A DNA stretch of 64,000 nt from Romboutsia_C sp015668195 (GTDB lineage Bacteria; Bacillota; Clostridia; Peptostreptococcales; Peptostreptococcaceae). The position numbers were made by a program, and so were the translations under genes. The notes under the pieces were generated by a model. It was not told the origin of the DNA, did not search any database, and was given only the letters and a program-made list of their open reading frames with translations. Shown in pieces: positions 1 through 6,913 of the stretch; positions within the stretch are counted from its first letter, which is position 1; each line of letters begins with the position of its first letter. The stretch spans positions 1 to 64,000 of the forward strand of contig NZ_JADPFC010000005.1 in the NCBI RefSeq assembly GCF_015668195.1, given 5' to 3'.

Positions 1-79
1 TACCTGGTTGATAGGTCGAAGGTGTAAGTGCAGTAATGTATTTAGCTTATCGATACTAATAGGTCGAGGACTTGACCAA
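1..79 (+). rRNA. 23S ribosomal RNA, 3' end (partial)
   Basis: The first ~79 bases match the conserved 3' terminal region of bacterial 23S rRNA, including the stretch reading ACTAATAGGTCGAGGACTTG at 53-72. The gene begins upstream of the window. The 5S gene follows about 150 bases later, the normal bacterial rRNA order. The exact 3' end is estimated from the family. Confidence 0.93.
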
Positions 80-230
80 AATAAACCTAAAGGTTTATAT
101 CGCCAACCAAATCATTATTAAATTTTAATAAGGAAGATTTCGGTTGCTAAAAATAAATGAGTAGCTCTAAATGATATACAGTTTTCAGAGTATTAACTCT
201 AAAACTTAATATATAAGTTAATCGAAAGAT

Positions 231-350
231 TATGTGGTTATTATAGCAAAGAGGATACACCTGTTCCCATACCGAACACAGAAGTTAAGCTCTTTAGCGC
301 TGATGGTACTTGGAGGGCGACCTCCTGGGAGAGTAAGACGTAGCCACGTA
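231..350 (+). rRNA. 5S ribosomal RNA
   Basis: About 120 bases with the 5S hallmarks: the conserved CCGAACACAGAAGTTAAGC segment at 272-290, the GGTACTTGGAGGGCGACCTCC region, and terminal strands near 229-238 and 343-352 that pair almost perfectly (one G-U). A T-run follows at 354-361. It is the last gene of the rRNA operon entering from the left. Ends are approximate to a few bases. Confidence 0.95.
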
Positions 351-387
351 ATCTTTTTTTATTGTATAAAATATTAGACATATAGAG

Positions 388-416
388 AGATAGCTATTTG
401 AAGCTATCTATTTTTT
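388..416 (+). terminator. Rho-independent terminator of the rRNA operon
   Basis: An 8-bp perfect stem (388-395 with 402-409), a 6-base loop and a T-rich tail from 409 onward lie about 40 bases after the 5S gene. Confidence 0.85.
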
Positions 417-470
417 GCGCTTAAGGAAATTATGATATTTCAAAAACTATGGATAACTATTGTAGTTAAG

Positions 471-581
471 TAATGCCAATTAGTTTAGCGAGCGTAAAAA
501 GATACTTTTAGCAAAGGACTAAGTTGTTAAAGACATGAAGTGTAGCGCCCACGCATTGGCTTAAACGAAGCGAATTTTTTT
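471..581 (+). ncRNA. candidate structured RNA element downstream of the rRNA operon
   Basis: This gene-free stretch is visibly less AT-rich than the intergenic DNA around it and can fold. GCCAAT at 475-480 pairs with ATTGGC at 555-560. TTAGT at 480-484 pairs with ACTAA at 518-522. Inside that lies a hairpin of 492-499 with 506-512 with one bulged G. GTTTA at 483-487 can also pair with TAAAC at 562-566, which would cross the outer stem like a pseudoknot. It ends in a run of seven T at 575-581. I do not recognise an Rfam family. It could be a small RNA, a 5' leader of the aminopeptidase gene, or residue of an rRNA-linked repeat. Confidence 0.4.
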
Positions 582-696
582 ATTTAATAGATTTATTGTC
601 GTGATATTTAAAAAGGTATTTAATTTAAATAAGAGAATATTATTTAAGATATATAAAAATGAAGGTTATGTAAATACATAAGTGGGGGTGTAAACG

Positions 697-1824
697 ATGG
701 CAGATAAAAGACTAAATAAATTAGCTAAGTTATTAGTAAACTATTCAGCAGAAGTAAAAGAGGGAGATTTTGTATTTATATGTGCTGATGAAGTAGCAAC
801 ACCTTGGGCTATAGAAGTATTCAAAGAAGCTACTAAGGCAGGCGCACATGTGGAGTATAGATTAGAATCTGATGAAATTAATGAAGTTAGACTTAAATAT
901 AGTAGCGAAGAGCAACTTAAAGAAGAAAACTTTTTATATAAGAATCTATTAAGTAAAGCAGATGTATGGTTAACTGCATGGGGAAGTAGGAATACAAGAA
1001 TATTATCTAATATAGATCCAGAGAGAATTAAAATAGCTCAGCAAGGAAGTTCATCATGGAGGAAAGTATATTCTGAGAGATGTGGAGATGGAAGTTTAAG
1101 ATGGTGTGGAACTCAATACCCAACTCATGCAGATGCTCAAGAGGCATGTATGAGTCTAAGTGAGTATGAAGACTTTGTATATGGCGCTGGACTTTTAGAT
1201 AGTGAAGACCCTGTGGCAGAGTGGAAAAGAATAAGTAAAGAACAAGAGAGATGGATAAGATATCTTGATACTAAGGGTGAATTACATATATTATCAGAGG
1301 GTACAGATATAAAGGTAGGTGTGAAAGGTAGAAAATGGATAAATTGTGATGGGAAAGTTAACTTTCCTGATGGAGAAATATTCACATCACCAGTTGAAAA
1401 TGATATAAATGGTCATATAACATTCTCATTCCCTGGAATATTTGGAGGAAGGCAAATAGAAGGAATAAAATTAGAAGTAAAAAATGGTAAGGTAGTAAAT
1501 GCAAGTGCTAAAAAAGGAGAAGAGCTATTAAAGCAATTACTAGAAACTGATGAAGGGTCTAGTTTCTTTGGAGAAGTGGCTATAGGTACAAATTATGGTA
1601 TAAAAAAATTTACTTCAAATATGCTATTTGATGAAAAGATAGGTGGAACTGTTCATATGGCAATAGGAGATTCTATGCCAGAAGCAGGAGGTAAGAATAA
1701 ATCATCACTACATTGGGATATGTTATGTGATATGAGAAGTTGTGGCAAAATATATGCTGATGGAGAGCTGTTCTATGAAAATGGAAAGTTTATAGATGAA
1801 ATTTTATGTAAGTACGAATTATAA
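697..1824 (+). CDS. M29 family metallo-aminopeptidase
   Basis: A 375-residue cytosolic aminopeptidase of the M29 (thermophilic AmpS/PepS-like) family, which removes N-terminal residues from peptides using two metal ions. The N-terminal substrate domain starts with a typical RLNKLAKLLVNYS motif. The C-terminal half carries the metal-ligand region, with the conserved HWDMLCDMR block near residue 343 and a preceding GTVHMAIG segment. Length is a little below the usual 370-410 range. The start is preceded by GTGGGGGTG about 7 bases upstream. It stands alone between the rRNA region and its own terminator. Family assignment is firm; substrate preference cannot be read from sequence. Confidence 0.93.
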   Translation: MADKRLNKLAKLLVNYSAEVKEGDFVFICADEVATPWAIEVFKEATKAGAHVEYRLESDEINEVRLKYSSEEQLKEENFLYKNLLSKADVWLTAWGSRNTRILSNIDPERIKIAQQGSSSWRKVYSERCGDGSLRWCGTQYPTHADAQEACMSLSEYEDFVYGAGLLDSEDPVAEWKRISKEQERWIRYLDTKGELHILSEGTDIKVGVKGRKWINCDGKVNFPDGEIFTSPVENDINGHITFSFPGIFGGRQIEGIKLEVKNGKVVNASAKKGEELLKQLLETDEGSSFFGEVAIGTNYGIKKFTSNMLFDEKIGGTVHMAIGDSMPEAGGKNKSSLHWDMLCDMRSCGKIYADGELFYENGKFIDEILCKYEL

Positions 1825-1836
1825 ATAAAAGCAGGT

Positions 1837-1872
1837 AGAGGTTTAGGTTATATTCTAAGCCTCTTATTTTTT
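1837..1872 (+). terminator. Rho-independent terminator after the aminopeptidase gene
   Basis: A 10-bp stem (1837-1846 with 1855-1864, one G-U pair) is followed by a T-rich tract, 13 bases after the stop codon. Confidence 0.88.
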
Positions 1873-2077
1873 ATAAAATTTTATTTCGTTCTAAGAGAGG
1901 ATTGAGATGATTTATATATTAAGTAATTTAACTTAAAAAATAGTCAAAGTATTTAAAAACAAGGTATTTAAGCAAATATAAGATAAATTAATAATATAGT
2001 GTAAGTATAAAATATTATATCGGATTATAGATTATATGCTAATATTATAGTATATAACGAAGACAAGGGGGCTGACT

Positions 2078-3010
2078 ATGGGTATAATAGTAAGTTTATT
2101 AAACCAAGGTGTAGATGAAAAATTAATAAATGATGCAATAAAGTTTAAAGAATTTTATAAAATAGAGGATAGTCTTAAGTATAGGATATCAGAGTCAACT
2201 AAATATTTTTATGGAAAAGATATATGGAATATGGCTATATCAGCTATATTAGAAGGAGAAAATATACTATTATCTGGCCCAAAGGCGACAGGAAAAAACC
2301 TACTAGCAGATAATTTATCAGAGCTATTTGGAAGACCTCAATGGAATACATCCTTCCATATAAATACAGATAGTACAACTTTAATAGGTACGGATACATT
2401 TATAGATAATGAAGTTAAGCTAAGAAGAGGTTCAGTATATGAATGTGCTATAAATGGTGGATTTGGTGTATTTGATGAAATAAATATGGCTAAAAATGAT
2501 GCAATCGCAGTACTACATTCAGCATTAGATTACAGAAGAGTAATAGATGTACCTGGATATGAAAGAATAAATCTTCATGATGCTACAAGGTTTATAGGAA
2601 CTATGAACTATGAATATGCAGGAACAAAAGAATTAAATGAGGCATTAGTTTCTAGATTTATGGTAATAGATATACCTGCTGTGGAAGAGGAAAAATTAAT
2701 GTTGATATTAAAAAAAGAATTTGAAGATGCAGATGAAGAAAAATTGATCCAATTTGGAGGTATATTCTTAGACTTACAATTAAAATCACAAAATGGAGAA
2801 ATATCTAGTAAATCAGTAGATTTGAGAGGATTAATAGGGTCACTAAAGGCTATTAGAAGAGGGTTAAAACCATCGTTAGCGGTTAATATGGGAGTAACAA
2901 GTAAAACATTTGATATATATGAGAAAGAGATTGTAGGAGATATTATAAAGACTAGAATACCAGATAAATGGGAAACTAAAGATATATTCCCTAAAATAAA
3001 TACATATTAA
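2078..3010 (+). CDS. MoxR/CbbQ/CobS-like AAA+ ATPase
   Basis: A 310-residue AAA+ ATPase of the MoxR class. These proteins use ATP to remodel or insert metal into partner proteins and usually act with a VWA-domain protein. Walker A is GPKATGKN at residues 67-74, with Asn in place of the usual Ser/Thr; Walker B is VFDEIN at 131-136. A sensor-like TMNYE stretch and an arginine-containing LVSRF motif follow. GGGGG at 2066-2070 supports the start. The next gene, 14 bases on, encodes a VWA protein, so the two form a MoxR-VWA pair. Substrate unknown; CobS (cobaltochelatase) and NorQ/CbbQ are relatives in architecture. Confidence 0.85.
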   Translation: MGIIVSLLNQGVDEKLINDAIKFKEFYKIEDSLKYRISESTKYFYGKDIWNMAISAILEGENILLSGPKATGKNLLADNLSELFGRPQWNTSFHINTDSTTLIGTDTFIDNEVKLRRGSVYECAINGGFGVFDEINMAKNDAIAVLHSALDYRRVIDVPGYERINLHDATRFIGTMNYEYAGTKELNEALVSRFMVIDIPAVEEEKLMLILKKEFEDADEEKLIQFGGIFLDLQLKSQNGEISSKSVDLRGLIGSLKAIRRGLKPSLAVNMGVTSKTFDIYEKEIVGDIIKTRIPDKWETKDIFPKINTY

Positions 3011-3024
3011 AGTAGGAAATAATT

Positions 3025-4797
3025 ATGAAATGGGTATATGGGGATTATGAATTTGAAAATAGAATTAGCAATCTATCTTGGACTGTAGCAGGAGATTATA
3101 GTGATGATATTCAAATATCTAACAATGAATATTCATCTAAGGATATTACCTTGTATTTTGCTACTATGGCAGGAGGAAGACATAAATACATAGATTGGAG
3201 TTTAGTAAAAAAATATTTATTAAGTAGAGCTAAAATGGGATATGATATTGATGTTATATCTGATTTATTGCATATAACATTAGATAGGTTAGTTGAAGAA
3301 AAGATTATAAAGGAAAGACCAGGTATTGAAGATATAAGATTAAATGCTTACAAAGATATTTTATCAAGTTTTAGTAAAATACATAATGAAGATATTTTAC
3401 AAAAAATAAAATACTTTTTAGTCTTAGAAAGGATGGGAAAACATCCAGCTATAGACGGACAAAGTAGAAGGATAGTAAATAAAATAAATAGAATTAATCT
3501 TAATGAGAATATAGTTAAAATACTTAGAGAAATAGATGAAATTTATATAAGTTATTTTAACGATACTTCAAATAAATATGATAATGAAAACTATGAAAAT
3601 GAAAGAGTAGTAAATTCAGATATAGATTTTGACACATTTTCAGATTTTATGTATGAAGAACTTTATAATAATGAATACAGTGAAACTATAGAAAATCAAA
3701 TAAGTGAGATATCATCATCTATGCTAATCGAAAGTGTAGGAGAAGTTGATATTGAAGGTTCAAAACATAGTTCTAATAATATTTTATACGTTGATGAAGA
3801 AACCTTAGATAAAATATATAAAAAAATAGAGCATTATTATGGAAAATCATATATAAGTGATTTAGAATTAAAAAAAATAGAAAGTAAAAGTTGTAGAGGA
3901 GTTCATGAGGGATGTAGAGTACATTTTACTGATGGCGTATTAAGAAGTGAATGTAGTAATATAGCCCAGATTAAATATGCGACTAGACAAAAAGAAAATA
4001 ATACTCGTAAATTTAGAGAAAACATAAAAATATATAAAAGAAATATATTAAAATTAAAGGAAACTCTATTGAAAATATTAGTAGAAGAAAATGAGAAAGG
4101 TAGAATTTTTTGTGATAGTGGAACCATATATGCAAATAGAGCATGGAGAGCAACTAGAAGTAATAATAACAAAATTTTCTATAAAGATATTGAAAATGAA
4201 AAGGGTAGATATGTAATAGATATACTTTTAGATTCTAGTGGGTCTCAAACTAGGAACCAAGCTAATGTAGCTATACAAGCATATATAATATCAACAGCCT
4301 TAACTAAAGTTGGTATACCAAATAGAGTTATGGGGTTTTCAAGTCTTATGGATTACACTATACTAAAAAGATTTAGAGATTATGAAGATAAAATAACCAA
4401 TAACGAGAATATATTTGAATATTTTTGTGCTGGTAATAATAGAGATGGACTAGCTATAAAATCTATTTGTGAAGGTTTATTAGAAAGAGAAGAAGAAAAT
4501 AAAATATTAATTGTATTAAGTGATGGAAGGCCAAATGATGTAAAGATAGGCAAAGATAGAGAAAGAAGTATAAGAGGAGAAATGTCTTACAAAGGTATGG
4601 TTGGAGCAAAGGATACTGCATCAGAAGTAAGAAAAGCTAGGCAAAAGGGAATAATGGTGCTAGGAGTATTTACAGGAAATGAAATAGATTTAGAAATAGA
4701 AAAAATCATATATGGTAAGGACTTTATATATACTAAAGACATTCAAAGATTCTCTGATGTGGTTTCCATGTATTTAAAGAAGATAATAAGAAATTAA
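3025..4797 (+). CDS. VWA-domain protein, partner of the MoxR-like ATPase (CobT/NorD-like)
   Basis: A 590-residue protein with a poorly conserved helical N-terminus and a C-terminal von Willebrand A domain from about residue 395. The MIDAS metal site is DSSGS at residues 403-407, and the following helix and strand (ending in VMGFSS) resemble CobT. A second conserved VWA loop reads LSDGRPND. Residues 200-250 are acidic, as in CobT-type proteins. There is no signal peptide. It lies 14 bases after the ATPase gene and is surely co-transcribed. The pair may act as a metal chelatase-like or protein-activating machine; no CobN partner is in the window, so a role in cobalt insertion is only a suggestion. 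Confidence 0.8.
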   Translation: MKWVYGDYEFENRISNLSWTVAGDYSDDIQISNNEYSSKDITLYFATMAGGRHKYIDWSLVKKYLLSRAKMGYDIDVISDLLHITLDRLVEEKIIKERPGIEDIRLNAYKDILSSFSKIHNEDILQKIKYFLVLERMGKHPAIDGQSRRIVNKINRINLNENIVKILREIDEIYISYFNDTSNKYDNENYENERVVNSDIDFDTFSDFMYEELYNNEYSETIENQISEISSSMLIESVGEVDIEGSKHSSNNILYVDEETLDKIYKKIEHYYGKSYISDLELKKIESKSCRGVHEGCRVHFTDGVLRSECSNIAQIKYATRQKENNTRKFRENIKIYKRNILKLKETLLKILVEENEKGRIFCDSGTIYANRAWRATRSNNNKIFYKDIENEKGRYVIDILLDSSGSQTRNQANVAIQAYIISTALTKVGIPNRVMGFSSLMDYTILKRFRDYEDKITNNENIFEYFCAGNNRDGLAIKSICEGLLEREEENKILIVLSDGRPNDVKIGKDRERSIRGEMSYKGMVGAKDTASEVRKARQKGIMVLGVFTGNEIDLEIEKIIYGKDFIYTKDIQRFSDVVSMYLKKIIRN

Positions 4798-4943
4798 ATA
4801 AAATAAAAGTGAATATAAAAGTACGTATAGAATATAATTATATATAGACAAGATTAAATAAGTTAATAATAAGAAAAAATTTAAAAAAATAAAAGGAATA
4901 TAAAAATATATAACGAATATAATGTAATATAGAAAAAAATATA

Positions 4944-5110
4944 TATTATAGGTTCTTAAAAGAAGATTAATAGGGAAAGAGGTTAAAATCCTCTACAGCC
5001 CCCGCTACTGTAATGCTGATGAAATTTCTATAACCACTGTAATATTAGATTACGGGAAGGAGAAAGAGTAAAATGAAGCTAAGTCAGGAGACCTGCCTAA
5101 TAATATTAAG
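4944..5110 (+). promoter_or_regulatory. cobalamin (B12) riboswitch aptamer
   Basis: The sequence contains the diagnostic cobalamin-riboswitch blocks in order: GGGAA at 4973-4977, the GGTTAAAATCC segment, ACAGCCCCCGCTACTGTAAT at 4995-5014 (the B12-box region), a CCACTGT element at 5034-5040, GGGAAGG at 5054-5060, and the closing AGTCAGGAGACCTGCCT at 5082-5098. These RNAs bind adenosyl- or methylcobalamin and usually shut off B12 synthesis or uptake genes. Here the next protein gene starts about 490 bases away, after two terminators. Boundaries are approximate. Confidence 0.95.
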
Positions 5111-5168
5111 TGATTTCTTCGGGGATGGAGAATGTCTTTAAGCTACTTATATAGTTATTTATGTAGAT

Positions 5169-5198
5169 AAAGTCTAATCCCTATGGATTAGGCTTTTT
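5169..5198 (+). terminator. terminator of the riboswitch expression platform
   Basis: Stem of about 12 bp (5169-5180 with 5185-5196) with a CTAT loop and T-run. GGGAT at 5122-5126, just after the aptamer, can pair with ATCCC at 5177-5181 in the left arm, so an antiterminator form is possible. This suggests transcription-level control by B12. Confidence 0.8.
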
Positions 5199-5358
5199 AA
5201 TTGTAAAAAATCTAAAGTTTTATATAAAAAAAGTATATAAGATTAAGATGTATGATATAGTATGCATTTAAAAGAGATTTATAATGTATAAGTCTTAAAA
5301 ATTAATTTGCCTTAAGCCTAAATTTAATATAAATTTTATATCTAAAGCTTTATGCTTA

Positions 5359-5392
5359 AAAAGCCCTTATTATATTTAAGGGCTTATTTTTT
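5359..5392 (+). terminator. second terminator downstream of the riboswitch
   Basis: A perfect 9-bp stem (5361-5369 with 5377-5385) is followed by ATTTTTTAT. No gene ends just before it, so it must end a transcript from the riboswitch region. Confidence 0.8.
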
Positions 5393-5532
5393 ATATATAA
5401 TAATTTGATATTAAGGATAAAGCTGTCGATAATTCACACTGATAAAATACATTAATTGGTATGAAAATATAATAAATATTTAAAAAAACACATGAATCAT
5501 AAGTGAAGTGAATTTTTTATTTAACATAAATA

Positions 5533-5574
5533 GTTTACATGTGTAAAGACATATAATACAATTTAAATGTAAAC
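5533..5574. promoter_or_regulatory. candidate operator-promoter of the lipoprotein gene
   Basis: GTTTACAT at 5533-5540 and its exact inverted copy ATGTAAAC at 5567-5574 flank a TATAAT at 5552-5557. The left half is itself a near-palindrome, TTTACATGTGTAAA at 5534-5547. No good -35 is seen at the proper distance, so the promoter may need an activator. The regulator is unknown. Confidence 0.4.
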
Positions 5575-5601
5575 ATAATTTATCAGGGGGAGATTTAGTA
5601 T

Positions 5602-6624
5602 ATGTTAAAGTTAAAGAAGAGATTAATATCTACAATAATAGTGGGAATCATGTCACTAGGTATGGTTGGGTGTAGCAATGATTCAAAAGAAGAGGATAAA
5701 AATTCTAAAGGTGGTGAAGAAAAGTTTTCTGTAGGAATAGTGCTTGGAGAAGGAGGGGCTAATGACCAAAGCTTTAATCAATCATCATTAGAAGGACTAG
5801 AAAAAGCAAAATCAGAACTAGGCATAGATGGCTCATACTTAGAATCCAACCAAGATGCAGATTATGCACCTAATATAGAAACCTTTATAGACCAAGAACG
5901 TGATGTAATTATAGGTGTGGGGTATACAACAGCAGAACCAATGTTAAATGCAGCAAAGCTTTATCCAGATAGAAAGTTTGTAATAATTGATCATAATTAT
6001 GAAGAAGAAGGACAAGAAATACCAGACAATATGATATGTATGACTTTTGATGAAAGAGAAGCGGCATATTTAGTAGGCATAATAGCAGCTAAGATGAGCG
6101 AAACTAATAAAGTTGGATTTATAGGTGGTATGGAAATACCAAATATAACTAGATTTGAAGAGGGATTTAAAGCTGGAGTAAAATCGGAAAATAAAGATGC
6201 AGAGTATTTATCTCAATATGCAAATTCCTTTGATGATGCTAGCTTAGGTAAATCTATAGCTAATCAAATGTATAATAATAAAGTAGATGTAATATTTTCA
6301 GCTGCAGGTGGTGTTGGAACTGGTGCAATAGAGTCAGCTAAAGAAAAAGATAAATATGCTATAGGAGTAGACATGGACCAAAATAATCTAGCTCCTGACA
6401 ATGTAATAACTTCAGCTATGAAAAGAGTTGATATTGGTGTTTTTGATACAATATCAAAGATAAAAGAAGGAAAATTAGAAGGTGGGAAAGCCGTAGTTTA
6501 TGGATTAAAAGAAGAGGCAGTTGGAATAGCACCAAGTACTGGTAAGAATGTACCTAAAGAAATAATTGATTATGTTAATAAAAAAGCAGAAGATATAATA
6601 GAAGGAAAATTAGAAGTAAAATAA
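5602..6624 (+). CDS. BMP/PnrA-family nucleoside-binding lipoprotein (orphan)
   Basis: A 340-residue extracellular substrate-binding lipoprotein of the basic membrane protein (Med/PnrA/TmpC) family, whose members bind purine nucleosides for ABC import. The N-terminus has a Lys/Arg-rich start, a hydrophobic segment and a lipobox ending at Cys24 (LGMVGC). Typical motifs are the ANDQSFNQS block after the linker, the DADYAPNIETF segment and a GVDMDQN stretch near the C-terminus. It is clearly a paralogue of the binding protein at 52416-53465. Unlike that one it has no ATPase or permease genes beside it, so it probably feeds the same distant transporter or acts as a sensor. GGGGGAG lies 9 bases before the start. 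Confidence 0.9.
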   Translation: MLKLKKRLISTIIVGIMSLGMVGCSNDSKEEDKNSKGGEEKFSVGIVLGEGGANDQSFNQSSLEGLEKAKSELGIDGSYLESNQDADYAPNIETFIDQERDVIIGVGYTTAEPMLNAAKLYPDRKFVIIDHNYEEEGQEIPDNMICMTFDEREAAYLVGIIAAKMSETNKVGFIGGMEIPNITRFEEGFKAGVKSENKDAEYLSQYANSFDDASLGKSIANQMYNNKVDVIFSAAGGVGTGAIESAKEKDKYAIGVDMDQNNLAPDNVITSAMKRVDIGVFDTISKIKEGKLEGGKAVVYGLKEEAVGIAPSTGKNVPKEIIDYVNKKAEDIIEGKLEVK

Positions 6625-6641
6625 TACATAAGATATAAAAT

Positions 6642-6730
6642 GGCTATTTAAAATAATAACTTGCAACTTAAGAAAGCATAATTTGTAAGAATTATTATTT
6701 TTAGATAGCCTATTTATTTTAAATAAAATA
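6642..6730 (+). terminator. long imperfect hairpin terminator
   Basis: GGCTAT at 6642-6647 pairs with ATAGCC at 6715-6720, extended inward by AT-rich pairing on both sides, and the hairpin is followed by TATTTATTTT. It separates the lipoprotein gene from pcrA. Confidence 0.6.
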
Positions 6731-6913
6731 CAAGGATAATATAAAGTATGATATAGTATAAGTTCACTTAATAAATAAATTATATTTTTATAATATCTAT
6801 TTTAGAATGATTAGATTATGGAGATTATCAAAATATAGGATTGATTTAAAGTTTGAATAAATATTTATTATAGATTAAAATATAGTTATAGGAATAGCGA
6901 CAGGAGGAAAATT

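Larger units (their letters stand above)
5199..5601 (+). other. gene-free region between the B12 riboswitch and the lipoprotein gene
   Basis: No coding frame with a ribosome-binding site and no known RNA family is visible here. It contains a second terminator (5359-5392) and, near the right end, a -10-like TATAAT at 5552-5557 inside inverted repeats. The 160 bases between the two terminators could be a short non-coding transcript controlled by the riboswitch or remains of a lost target gene. Confidence 0.5.

Noticed and set aside
4798..4943. Possible promoter of the B12 riboswitch (TATAAT at 4918-4923)
   Set aside because: No acceptable -35 box at the right spacing; the promoter remains unidentified.
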